From NCBI GenBank assembly GCA_016782865.1, contig JADHXR010000042.1, positions 1 through 47,243 on the forward strand: a stretch of 47,243 bases of DNA, read 5' to 3'. Under the pieces are notes generated by a model. It saw nothing but the letters and a program-made list of their open reading frames with translations. It did not search any database and was not told the DNA's origin. Both the position numbers and the translations under genes were made by a program. Positions 8,591-16,958 of the stretch are shown one piece after another; position 1 is the stretch's first letter; every line of letters begins with the position of its first letter. Source of the DNA: Phycisphaerae bacterium (GTDB lineage: Bacteria > Planctomycetota > Phycisphaerae > Sedimentisphaerales > Anaerobacaceae).

Positions 8591-9790
8591 TCACTTGGCG
8601 CCGAATGCGTACACGTAACCATCGTCGCAGCCCACCACGATCTTGCCGGCGACCACCGCCGGCGACGACGTAATCGGCTGGCCTATCTCATACGACCAGA
8701 TCTTGGTTCCATCAGAGAGACTCAGCACGTAGAGCCGACCGTCCTCGGAGCCTATGACCACCTTGTCGGCGCAGATAGCCGCCGAACTGTCTACCTCGCC
8801 CAATGTCTGGAACGTCCAGACGACTTTCCCGTCATCGCGACCGACACAATGCACCCGTTTGTCGCGTCCTCCGAATATGACGACGTCCTCGCCAATCGCA
8901 GGCGACGAAAAGAACGGCGAATCGCTCTCGGCGTATTCCCACACTATCTTTTCGGTAGCGATATCGGCTCTGACAAACACGTTGTCGTAATTGCCCACGT
9001 AGATTTGGCCGTCGAGAAATGCGGCCGAGCCCGCTATGTACGAGCCGCCGTCAATGCCTGCCACCTTCGTGCCATCGGTCAGCGACACTACGTGGATTAT
9101 CGCATCGCAGCCGCCGAAGACTGTTTTCTGATCGGCGACGGCGGGTGAGCCGTTTATGTAGTTGTCCGTTTCATACGTCCAGACGGCTTGGCCGTTCGTC
9201 GAATCGACACAATGCAACCTGTTGTCATAGCTTCCCACGAGTATCCACAAGCTCCGTCCGTCCGGCGAGCGCATCCAGTTGGCCGCTCCGAGAATCTCGC
9301 CTTCGGTCTCGTATTTCCATTTGAACGAACCGGTTTTCGCATCCAGAGCGTACAGAAAGCCGTCCGAGCATCCCACATAAACCGAACCTTCAACCACACA
9401 CGGCGTCGCCTCGATTGCGTCCGGACTCTGGTACTTCCACATCTGATTGCCGGTCTCAAAATCAATCGCGTACATGTTCGCATCGGATGAGCCTACGTAG
9501 ACGACGTCATCGACGACAATCGGCGAGGATTTGATCTGGTCGGTCGTTTCAAATTTCCAGAGCAGTTCCAACGAATCGCCCAGCGTCCCCGGCGCCCGGC
9601 CCAGGAGGCCCTGTCCGCCGTGGAACATGGGCCAATCTCGCCCCTCCCAGATCTTTGCTTTTGGCCGAGCGGACTCTGGGGCAATCTGCTCGTCGCCCGC
9701 TTGGGGCGGACGAACCACGATCAAGACGAGAATCACGGACACCGCCACAAGGACAACAACTGCAACAGTTGCCTTAGTTACAATCTTCAT
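8591..9790 (-). CDS. PQQ-like (BamB-like) beta-propeller protein, N-terminally anchored
   Basis: 399 aa. Residues about 6-27 are a signal anchor (ATVAVVVLVAVSVILVLIVV). The rest is an almost complete eight-blade PQQ-like propeller with strongly regular blade cores: VVYVGSSDANMYAIDFETGN, SVYVGCSDGFLYALDAKTGS, IYVGNYDNVFVRAD, VVIGSEDGRLYVLSLSDGTK, IVVGCDDGYVYAFGAK. No catalytic calcium or PQQ-dehydrogenase residues are evident, so a binding or scaffold role is more likely than an enzyme. First gene of the minus-strand operon. A sigma-70-like promoter lies directly upstream and would give a transcript with almost no leader. Confidence 0.9.
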   Translation of the reverse strand: MKIVTKATVAVVVLVAVSVILVLIVVRPPQAGDEQIAPESARPKAKIWEGRDWPMFHGGQGLLGRAPGTLGDSLELLWKFETTDQIKSSPIVVDDVVYVGSSDANMYAIDFETGNQMWKYQSPDAIEATPCVVEGSVYVGCSDGFLYALDAKTGSFKWKYETEGEILGAANWMRSPDGRSLWILVGSYDNRLHCVDSTNGQAVWTYETDNYINGSPAVADQKTVFGGCDAIIHVVSLTDGTKVAGIDGGSYIAGSAAFLDGQIYVGNYDNVFVRADIATEKIVWEYAESDSPFFSSPAIGEDVVIFGGRDKRVHCVGRDDGKVVWTFQTLGEVDSSAAICADKVVIGSEDGRLYVLSLSDGTKIWSYEIGQPITSSPAVVAGKIVVGCDDGYVYAFGAK

Positions 9791-9797
9791 GGCGCCA

Positions 9798-9826
9798 ATG
9801 ATAACCTAATGACCGAGTCCAGGCAA
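9798..9826 (-). promoter_or_regulatory. promoter of the envelope operon
   Basis: On the minus strand TTGCCT (9826-9821), a 17-base spacer and TATCAT (9803-9798). The start codon of the propeller gene is at 9790, so transcription would begin within about one base of the ATG. No Shine-Dalgarno sequence is present between, which fits a leaderless message. Confidence 0.5.
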
Positions 9827-9878
9827 TAAGGTCTTTAAGAGATGTCATATGTTGTTGAGGGTGTACTTTGTGTGGAGA

Positions 9879-11240
9879 TTACCGGCCGGCGGATACGTAT
9901 TGGCCTCTGGCCTCTGCGATGATCTTGAGCATCTGGTCGGCCTGGGTCTGAATTTCAGGGTTGGCGCTTGTTACTCTGGAATTCCATTTACTGTATTCTT
10001 TGTTGAGGTGTTTGCGAGTCTTTTCCTTGCTCATATCCGAGGTGATTCCGAGAAGGTCATTTATATTCATGACCTCGTGCATATCGAGCGGGAGGATTTT
10101 CTCCACCATGGTGCGGAACTTCTCTCGGTCGATTTCAAGCCAGCTCGCCAGGTCCTTCAAGATAGCCATTTCCTCAGCGGCAACCGAGCCGTTAGCCTGT
10201 GCTACGCGCAGGCAAAGGTCCAGAATCTCGTAACGGTGCCCAACCGGCGCAATTTCAACGACTTCCTCACAAAGTCTGCAAGTGTCGAGTTTGTTGCCTT
10301 TGCTGAAGAATGCAACGGTAGTGCTCAAAGCCTTCTCAAGCTTACCGCGGGCTTGATCGGACGTTTGCGCCCGACTTTCCAGAACGTTATCTCTTGCCCA
10401 GTTCTGTATGAGTTCAACCTCGCAGTCGTACAGCTTGCCGTCGGCAGCACTGACGGCGAAGGCCAGGGCAACGGTAAGGACCTTTGTCCTCTCGTCGTTT
10501 TCCTGCAAATCGACGTAGCCCGGCATGGGATTGTCATAGACGAACGTACACCAGGCATGAGCAAACTCCAGGCCCCCGTCGGCCGATAGTATTGACGTGT
10601 CGAATCGCAACGTTCTTTTCCCTCTGCGGCAGAATTCCTGTCCGTCACTGTGCAACCGGGCAACGCAAGTCCAATCATCCAGAGTTGTGGTCTGGCGCGG
10701 GAGTCTGCCGAGTTCGGCCACGTAGCAGAACTCAGAGCCGTTGGATTTGCCCGACGGCGCGCCCTGCGGGTTCCTGGCCCGCACCGCTTTGGCCTCGGCA
10801 GATCCGTCGGTAATATCCAGGATCGAAATTCTCAGGGTCGCGTTCCGCATGTCCTCCGGGGCGCGAATCGTGCCGCAGATTTCCACGGCAAAGGCGTCAA
10901 TGACCGCATTGCCGTCATTCAGCTCTATAATGCGGACGCGACAATTGAGGATGCTCATATCGAGCGGCGCGTATAGATTTTGACCGGGGTCAGGTTTGGC
11001 GTCACGCAAGATCCGGGATGTAAAGTCGCCGAATGAGCCGGCCTGTCTTAATTGACCGACCAAGTCTTTGGACTTAACGCCATTGGCCAATCTCGCGAGT
11101 ACTGAAAGGCAAATCGACCCTTTAAGCTTGAGACGGTTCACCAATGCCCTAATTCCGGAGCGGCTGATCAAGCCGGAAGAAATCGCAGCCGTGGCAGGCG
11201 CCACCAGCAGTATCGAAAGTGAAATCAGAACTTTGCTCAT
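9879..11240 (-). CDS. TerB-domain protein with J-domain-like tail lacking HPD
   Basis: 453 aa. A weak hydrophobic N-terminus (VLISLSILLVAPATAAISSG) is followed by a middle region without recognised homology (about 60-230). Residues about 235-390 look like a TerB/DjlA-type helical domain (LTVALAFAVSAADGKLYDCE, then CLRVAQANGSVAAEEMAIL). The last 60 residues (LLGITSDMSKEKTRKHLNKE, then YSKWNSRV, then the ADQMLKIIAEAR helix) follow the plan of a J-domain, with helix II, loop, and a last helix ending in an INEAY-like stretch. The HPD tripeptide that triggers Hsp70 ATP hydrolysis is replaced by NSR. TerB joined to a J-domain is known from DjlA. The gene follows an Hsp70 gene with a 20-base gap, so it is probably a partner or regulator of that Hsp70 (inference). 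Confidence 0.75.
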   Translation of the reverse strand: MSKVLISLSILLVAPATAAISSGLISRSGIRALVNRLKLKGSICLSVLARLANGVKSKDLVGQLRQAGSFGDFTSRILRDAKPDPGQNLYAPLDMSILNCRVRIIELNDGNAVIDAFAVEICGTIRAPEDMRNATLRISILDITDGSAEAKAVRARNPQGAPSGKSNGSEFCYVAELGRLPRQTTTLDDWTCVARLHSDGQEFCRRGKRTLRFDTSILSADGGLEFAHAWCTFVYDNPMPGYVDLQENDERTKVLTVALAFAVSAADGKLYDCEVELIQNWARDNVLESRAQTSDQARGKLEKALSTTVAFFSKGNKLDTCRLCEEVVEIAPVGHRYEILDLCLRVAQANGSVAAEEMAILKDLASWLEIDREKFRTMVEKILPLDMHEVMNINDLLGITSDMSKEKTRKHLNKEYSKWNSRVTSANPEIQTQADQMLKIIAEARGQYVSAGR

Positions 11241-11260
11241 CCAAGTACCCGCACATGTTG

Positions 11261-12820
11261 TTACTCGACTCTTGACCTGCCGACGGCAGACAGCCGCTCT
11301 TGGTTCTGCGTTGTCTCGCTCTGCGACATACTTCCGTCCCGGTCCAGACTAAGATCGACCTCAAGAACTTTGCTCGACTGGACATCTTCGAATTTGCAGT
11401 GCATCCTCTGGTTCACGTCGTAGCCGTAAGTGACTTTGATGGGACAGCCCGCCGGCCTGTCAGGAGGCAGCTCAAACTTGTGTGTCGCGACCTTCTTTAC
11501 ATACTCAACGTCGGTGTCTTCGCCCTGGGTGATGGTCACCTCAAGTTCCGACTGACCATCGGTAAGCGTGTAGAATGTCTGCGATGCTTCACAGGGCACA
11601 GGCATGTTCTTGTTCAAAATGATGCGATTGGCAATCACGCGCCGGCCGGTCTCTTTGTCGAGAGGAGCACAAACGGTGCCGTAGCTGTGATTGCAGACAT
11701 CGGTAAGATTGATGTCCTTGAGCCCGTTGGAAATGCCCGGCGGCACGGCTTCGGGTTTTTCTCTCAGCATCACCAGCCCGGCGTGCAGCGCTGCGCCGAG
11801 TCCGACACATTCGTCGACATTGACCGCCGTCTCCGGAGCAAACCCGAACATCTTCTCCAGATGCTGCCGGATCAACGGTATCCGCGTGCTGCCGCCGACC
11901 AACAGAACCTTGTCTATCGCGCTTGGTTCGGCCCCCGCCTCTTCGAGGGCCACTTCGACCAGAATGTCGGCTCGATTCATCAGATCGGAAATGGCCTGCT
12001 CGAACATATCGCGCGTTATTTCCACGCGCATATTGCCCGCCGGGCCGTAGAGCATAATCTTGGCAACGTTGCGCCGCGACAATGTCCTCTTGATATCCTC
12101 GGCCTCATCCTCGTACTTCGCCCTGTCCTCATCGGAGTCGATCAGCTCGGCACCGAATTTGTCCCGGTAGCTCTGTTCCAGCAGCTCCAGCACTTTGCGG
12201 TCAAAGTCAACACCGCCGAGCGCATGGTCGCCCTGTGAGCAGACGATACTCATTTGATGTCCCTTGACGTCCAATATGGTCACATCAAATGTACCGCCGC
12301 CGAGGTCGTATACCAGCACCCTTCCGGAAACTTCTCGCGTGGTGGCATAGTACAGTGCCGCCGCCACGGGTTCGTTGACAATCCCAATCACGTTCAGACC
12401 CGCCATAGTGCCGGCATCCATGGTCGCTTTCCTGCGGACTTCGTCAAAGTGCGCCGGGACGGAAATAACGGCGTCATGAATCTCGTTATTCTCGGCCGAG
12501 CAGTCCTGCTTGAGCTTTTTCAAGATCAAAGCGGACAATTCCACGGGCGTCCAGTCCTTCGAGTCAATGTTCTTGCGATAGCTCGCATCTCCCATCTGGC
12601 GCTTTATCCAGCGGACGGATCTCTCGGCATTCAGATGCCGTGAATTGATCGCTTCGATCCCTACCCGGACTATGTCAGAGTTTTCTTCATCGAAGAAGAT
12701 AGCGGATGGCGTCAGTCTTTCACCATCCGTATTTGGGATTATCTCCGGCTTGCCGATAGCATTTAGAATCGCCAACGCTGAAAAAGTTGTGCCGAGATCT
12801 ATTCCCACTATATTAGCCAT
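11261..12820 (-). CDS. Hsp70-family chaperone without helical lid
   Basis: 519 aa against about 640 for DnaK. The ATPase domain is complete: VGIDLGTTFS (phosphate 1), VYDLGGGTFDVTIL (phosphate 2), VGGSTRIPLI (adenosine loop), and VISVPAHF with NEPVAAALYY. A beta substrate-binding domain follows (about 390-490, with LTDVCNHSYGTVCAPL and ITQGEDTD). The protein stops about 30 residues later, after a polar Ser/Gln-rich tail, so the alpha-helical lid and the C-terminal tail of DnaK are missing. Start at ATG 12820 with GGGGGT upstream. It lies between a GrpE-like gene and a TerB/J-like gene, so the three probably form a dedicated chaperone set distinct from the housekeeping DnaK-DnaJ-GrpE. Clients are unknown. 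HscC-type Hsp70s are the closest idea. Confidence 0.93.
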   Translation of the reverse strand: MANIVGIDLGTTFSALAILNAIGKPEIIPNTDGERLTPSAIFFDEENSDIVRVGIEAINSRHLNAERSVRWIKRQMGDASYRKNIDSKDWTPVELSALILKKLKQDCSAENNEIHDAVISVPAHFDEVRRKATMDAGTMAGLNVIGIVNEPVAAALYYATTREVSGRVLVYDLGGGTFDVTILDVKGHQMSIVCSQGDHALGGVDFDRKVLELLEQSYRDKFGAELIDSDEDRAKYEDEAEDIKRTLSRRNVAKIMLYGPAGNMRVEITRDMFEQAISDLMNRADILVEVALEEAGAEPSAIDKVLLVGGSTRIPLIRQHLEKMFGFAPETAVNVDECVGLGAALHAGLVMLREKPEAVPPGISNGLKDINLTDVCNHSYGTVCAPLDKETGRRVIANRIILNKNMPVPCEASQTFYTLTDGQSELEVTITQGEDTDVEYVKKVATHKFELPPDRPAGCPIKVTYGYDVNQRMHCKFEDVQSSKVLEVDLSLDRDGSMSQSETTQNQERLSAVGRSRVE

Positions 12821-12861
12821 TTTGCACCCCCTGTATTGTGGCTCGATTTACCATTCAACAG

Positions 12862-14148
12862 TCAAGCATATAGTCTGACCTGAGCCGGACGCACTATCTT
12901 GACGTTTCCCTCGTTAATAAAATACTGATAACCCGGCCGAATGACATTAGCAATCTTGCCCGCCTGCTCGGGATCATCACAGCCTTGCTTTTCTTTAATG
13001 GCTTCCGCTGACCTTTCCTGCCCGCGATATTCACTGTCCGTTTCCGGCTCGAATTGCTCGATGCCGCTGGACTCCAGGGCAAAAATCAATTCGTCCCTTA
13101 CTTGCTCGAGATGTGTCGTCTCGGCGTCTTCGTCTTTGAGTTGGGCAATCTGGCTCTCAAGATTGTCAACTGCACGGATTACTCGCAGACAGAAGGTTCT
13201 GATTATATTCCAGTCGTACCCGTCCTGGAGTTTTTCCAGTCGGTCCTGCTGGCTAGCGGCATACTCGCGAATCGCCGAAACCTGTTGAGTCAGATCAGTG
13301 AGTGTGCTGTCGATCGGCTTCGACTGCTCAGGGACGGCCTGAAACTCCCTTGCGCCTCCCGTGGACGTTTTAGTATCACTGGATTTCTCATCCGACATCA
13401 ACACAGTAATTTTCTCTCTTTCTCTGGTAGTTCTGGGCCTTTGAGTCACGCTTCCCATGGGCCTGCATTCGCGTTCACCGGCTGGTGGAGTTACCGGTTT
13501 TACAGAGATTCTCGCACGCTGGGCAGGCTGGCCTTGTTGTTCACCGGCCTTCTGTTCCGGCAGCACATCTTCAGCATCTGCCGGCTCCGGCTTCTCTTGA
13601 TCATTTTGCCCGGCAGTGCAGCGCAGGCGTCTGAATGATCGCTTCAAACCGGATGCAGCTTTGACAACAAGACGACCCGCCCACAGCAACAGCCACCAGG
13701 CATAGACCAGCCCTCCCATGGATGTACACACGATCGAACCGGTAAAGACAAACGCCTGCCGCTCCTTGCGTTTGTCGTATTCGCTCAACTCGGTCTGCCA
13801 GCTCTCGCCATACAGAACATCGGCAAAAGAAGGAGGGGCGGTTATTTCACCCGTAGCCAGTTTGTCAAGGTCGGCCCTGAGCCTTCCCTGCTGCTCTTGC
13901 CACAATTGCTCTCTCGTCTTGATCTTGCCGTTCTCGTCCAACAGAAGGGGCAGCTCGGCACGCTCCTGTGGGGGCGTCTGCAACCACTCATTATACCGTT
14001 TGACGTAATCGTCTCTCTCAGTGCTGTAGTTCGACTTGTAATGAGCAGCTTGCTCTGAGTCCTTCCTCTCTTCGGCGAGGACCCAACAGAGCGCAGCACC
14101 CCCTATAACAAGCAGTATTGAAGCAATGATGGTTAGATTCTTACGCAT
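12862..14148 (-). CDS. membrane-anchored GrpE-like nucleotide exchange factor
   Basis: 428 aa, about twice the length of a standard GrpE. There are two membrane segments, residues about 6-25 (IIASILLVIGGAALCWVLA) and about 132-163 (VFTGSIVCTSMGGLVYAWWL). The Glu/Lys-rich part between them would face outward, and a long disordered Pro/Glu-rich linker follows. Residues about 275-428 carry the GrpE plan: a coiled coil (QDRLEKLQDGYDWNIIRTF, AVDNLE), a conserved middle helix (SSGIEQFEPETDSEYRG), and the small beta domain ending VIRPGYQYF and VRPAQVRLY. The RPG and RPAxV motifs are diagnostic for GrpE. First gene of the module and 41 bases before the Hsp70 gene. Inferred role: exchange of ADP on the neighbouring Hsp70 at the membrane. 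Confidence 0.78.
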   Translation of the reverse strand: MRKNLTIIASILLVIGGAALCWVLAEERKDSEQAAHYKSNYSTERDDYVKRYNEWLQTPPQERAELPLLLDENGKIKTREQLWQEQQGRLRADLDKLATGEITAPPSFADVLYGESWQTELSEYDKRKERQAFVFTGSIVCTSMGGLVYAWWLLLWAGRLVVKAASGLKRSFRRLRCTAGQNDQEKPEPADAEDVLPEQKAGEQQGQPAQRARISVKPVTPPAGERECRPMGSVTQRPRTTREREKITVLMSDEKSSDTKTSTGGAREFQAVPEQSKPIDSTLTDLTQQVSAIREYAASQQDRLEKLQDGYDWNIIRTFCLRVIRAVDNLESQIAQLKDEDAETTHLEQVRDELIFALESSGIEQFEPETDSEYRGQERSAEAIKEKQGCDDPEQAGKIANVIRPGYQYFINEGNVKIVRPAQVRLYA

Positions 14149-14218
14149 AATTCCGGGTTCTAATCACTGACCTTCAGCTTTACAAACATTCCACACTGTT
14201 ACAGCCGCGTTTCGGTCA

Positions 14219-16096
14219 CTAATCGGAACCGATGTTCTCGACAAAGACTTCATTCTCATTCTGACCGTACACTTCGGTCACCCGCAGAACCTCTTCAATT
14301 GTCGTCAGACCCCGCTTTACCTTCACGATCCCGTCGTCGTACAAACTCCGTCGGCCTGACTCATGAAAGACGCGACGCATGTTGTTCACCGATGCGTCCT
14401 TGTTAATCATGTCTCTGAGCTGTTCATCGACAACCAACTGCTCGTAAATGCCGACTCGCCCCAGATACCCTGAGCCCCGACACTTGTCACAACCGGCCCC
14501 GTAATGAACCTGCTTCGGTTTAATTCCCGCCTTCGCCGCGTATCGAGCGACATTCTCGGATACATCGGACACCTGCTTGCACTCCGGGCAAATCTTCCTG
14601 ACCAATCGTTGTGCAAGCACACCGTTGAGCGAAGCCGCTATCAGATACGGATCGATACCGATGTCGACCAATCTTGTAATACTCGCGGCCGCATCGTTTG
14701 TGTGCAATGTCGACAGGACCAGGTGCCCGGTCAAAGCCGCCTGCACCGCAATGCGGGCGGTCTCATTATCGCGAATCTCTCCTATCATTATCACGTCCGG
14801 GTCCTGACGCAGTAGACTCCGCAGTGCCGTGGCAAAATCCAGACCGATCTTGTCGTTGATCTGGACCTGGTTGCAGAAATCAAGCTGGTATTCAACCGGA
14901 TCCTCAACAGTCGAGATATTCAACTTTTCACCGTCCATCTGACCCAGAGCCGTGTACAGCGTGGTGCTCTTTCCCGAACCGGTCGGGCCCGTAACGAGCA
15001 ATATCCCGTGAGGCCGCGTTATCTGCCCGTTAAAAGTGGCCATCGCATCGGGCTCCATACCCAGCTTATCGAGACCCAGGCAAATCGACTTGCTGTCAAG
15101 CACACGAATAACGACTTTTTCTCCGTGGTTCGTAGGCAATGTCGATACTCGCAGGTCGATCGCCCTGCCGCCGACGGAAACCTTGATCTTGCCGTCCTGA
15201 GGCAGCCGCCTTTCCGAAATGTCCAGATTGGCCATAATCTTGACGCGTGAGACGATCGCCGGGTGCATCTTCAAAGGCGACTGTTTCATTTCGAAGAGCA
15301 CCCCGTCGATGCGATACCTCGTCCTCATGAATCTTTCTTTGGGCTCGATGTGAATGTCACTGGCGCCTTCACGTATTGCGTTGCTGATCAGATAATTGAC
15401 GAACTTGATAACGGGTGATTGGCCCGCCATTTTCTCCAGGTCCTCGGACTCATCCTCCTGGTCGTGCACAATCTCCACATCCGTCATATCATTGATAATA
15501 TCATCAAGATCGCAGTCCATCCTCTCACCATTGAAGGCTTCGCAGACCTTATCTATGTCCTCTTCCAGGCAGACGACCGTCTCAACATTCATCTGAGCTT
15601 GCCGTTTCACATCCTCGATGATAAATAGATCGGCGGGCCGGCTGGTCGCAACCATGAGGGTATCGCCTCGGACCGATATGGGCATGATGCGGTTACTTCT
15701 CACGTAGTCCAGATCAAGCTTGTCAAATACCCTCTTATCAACCTGTTCCGGCTCGATCCTGCGAAACTCCATGTCGTATAAACCGGCCTGGGCCATAGAG
15801 ATATCCGGTTCGTCGACCAGCTTCAGATTCCGGATTGTCTCGAAGATATCGCAATTTGGCTTTTCTTTCTGTATCTGCCTCACTTGAGAAAGTTGATCGC
15901 CGGTGATTCTACCGGCCTCGGACAGGACATCCGCCACATCTCGGGTATGTCGGGTATGACTGACACTATCCTGCTCCGGGCAATAAAGCTGTGACAGACC
16001 GCTGATTTCCTCGTCGCAACCATCATCTGTGTAGCCGGTAACTTGGCTGCCGCCTGACCGCGGCCCTCTGCGTTTGAATCCAAAAATTCCAGCCAT
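14219..16096 (-). CDS. type IV pilus / type II secretion assembly ATPase (PilB/GspE, full length)
   Basis: 625 aa. The N-terminal MshEN-like domain covers about 55-190 (LVDEPDISMAQAGLYDMEFR, YVRSNRIMPISVRGDTLMVA). The ATPase core follows, with YLISNAIREGASDIHIEP, Walker A GPTGSGKSTT, the Asp box (STVEDPVEYQL), Walker B DPDVIMIGEIRDNETA and the His box (GHLVLSTLHTND). The Cys4 zinc finger of extension ATPases is present (ICPECK and CDKCRGSGYLGRVGIYE). It would power addition of pilin subunits at the inner membrane with a GspF/PilC protein; two of those are encoded on the plus strand a few kb away. The MshEN domain suggests control by c-di-GMP or another ligand (known for MshE). It lies downstream of a sigma/anti-sigma pair on the same strand. 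Confidence 0.95.
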   Translation of the reverse strand: MAGIFGFKRRGPRSGGSQVTGYTDDGCDEEISGLSQLYCPEQDSVSHTRHTRDVADVLSEAGRITGDQLSQVRQIQKEKPNCDIFETIRNLKLVDEPDISMAQAGLYDMEFRRIEPEQVDKRVFDKLDLDYVRSNRIMPISVRGDTLMVATSRPADLFIIEDVKRQAQMNVETVVCLEEDIDKVCEAFNGERMDCDLDDIINDMTDVEIVHDQEDESEDLEKMAGQSPVIKFVNYLISNAIREGASDIHIEPKERFMRTRYRIDGVLFEMKQSPLKMHPAIVSRVKIMANLDISERRLPQDGKIKVSVGGRAIDLRVSTLPTNHGEKVVIRVLDSKSICLGLDKLGMEPDAMATFNGQITRPHGILLVTGPTGSGKSTTLYTALGQMDGEKLNISTVEDPVEYQLDFCNQVQINDKIGLDFATALRSLLRQDPDVIMIGEIRDNETARIAVQAALTGHLVLSTLHTNDAAASITRLVDIGIDPYLIAASLNGVLAQRLVRKICPECKQVSDVSENVARYAAKAGIKPKQVHYGAGCDKCRGSGYLGRVGIYEQLVVDEQLRDMINKDASVNNMRRVFHESGRRSLYDDGIVKVKRGLTTIEEVLRVTEVYGQNENEVFVENIGSD

Positions 16097-16101
16097 GATT
16101 A

Positions 16102-16326
16102 TTACAATGCCCCCAACTTAGACAGTTTCATGCCTCTGACTTGAAGTAAAACGCTCCTGTTCAGGGGAGCCGACGACGTGCATTCCAGGGCGGGACCACG
16201 CACCGCCGCCACAGGCAGGCATACAGTGCCTCCATGAACGCCGTTAACTAAACTATACGTAATAATTTCCAGCGCATCAAACCGGTCCGCGGCGATAAAA
16301 GGCACTTTTTCTGCGCCTGAAGGCAC
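16102..16326 (-). CDS. possible small protein, 74 aa, unrecognised
   Basis: Open frame from a GTG at 16326, stopping 5 bases before the PilB/GspE start. It fills the otherwise empty 313-base gap between the anti-sigma gene and the ATPase gene. The product would be mostly hydrophobic/neutral with no motif I recognise. Codon use is compatible with coding but not decisive, and no clear ribosome-binding site is seen. Listed because its position would make it a member of the sigma/anti-sigma/ATPase unit. It may equally be a non-coding leader of the ATPase gene. Confidence 0.22.
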   Translation of the reverse strand: MPSGAEKVPFIAADRFDALEIITYSLVNGVHGGTVCLPVAAVRGPALECTSSAPLNRSVLLQVRGMKLSKLGAL

Positions 16327-16409
16327 TTTGTATCGATGCGGTTGAATTGAGGCTGCCGAACTGAAATGATTATCGAGACTATCTGCAGCGTTTTCCGCTC
16401 GGCACGCTG

Positions 16410-16958
16410 CTAAACACCGAAAACTCCGTCAGAGTCTGCAGATGATGGTTGTTTTGCGTCCTGGGTAAATATCTCGCCGGCCAGATCTTTGCCAATGCGT
16501 AAGGTGTAGTATTGCTCCATGCCCTTCTGGCCGGTCGAATGGAACTGGTTCATCGAGGACAGAACACCAATCTTCATTAGAAGCAGTATTGCCACACAGG
16601 CCGCGGCGTTTGCGACAGAGCGCCCGCACCCACGGAACATCTCCAGCAGCTTTGGCTCGGGCAACTTTGTCTTGAGATTCGGAACCTCCGGCTCGGCGCG
16701 CAAGCTGTGCTTGAGCACGGCGATCGCGCGGGCATTTGCGCGCGCCATCAGATCAAGCTTGTGAGGTTGAGTTTTCACAAGCGAAAACGCCAGATCGACT
16801 TTGCGGGATGCGGCCAGTCGCCGCCGGCATCTCGGACATCCGGCAACGTGCTTTTGAAACCAGCCCGCGTCAGGACCAAGACGCTTGCTTGCAGCCGTAT
16901 ATAATAAGGTTCGAATTCGTCTGCATTTATTGTCTACTCTTGCTCTTGCCATCTTCAT
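16410..16958 (-). CDS. membrane-bound zinc-binding anti-sigma factor
   Basis: 182 aa. The N-terminal part contains HVAGCPRCRRRL, the Hx3Cx2C zinc site of ZAS-type anti-sigma factors. A membrane helix lies at about 115-135 (VANAAACVAILLLMKIGVL), then a short outer tail. The gene overlaps the upstream sigma-factor gene by 4 bases (ATGA), the usual arrangement of a sigma/anti-sigma pair made in equal amounts. The expected role is to hold the sigma factor at the inner membrane until a signal on the outer tail releases it. The genes it controls are not shown by the sequence. The neighbouring pilus genes are the obvious guess. Confidence 0.82.
   Translation of the reverse strand: MKMARARVDNKCRRIRTLLYTAASKRLGPDAGWFQKHVAGCPRCRRRLAASRKVDLAFSLVKTQPHKLDLMARANARAIAVLKHSLRAEPEVPNLKTKLPEPKLLEMFRGCGRSVANAAACVAILLLMKIGVLSSMNQFHSTGQKGMEQYYTLRIGKDLAGEIFTQDAKQPSSADSDGVFGV

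Noticed and set aside
11300..12238. 312-codon plus-strand open frame
   Set aside because: Shadow of the Hsp70 gene; no motif in the antisense product.
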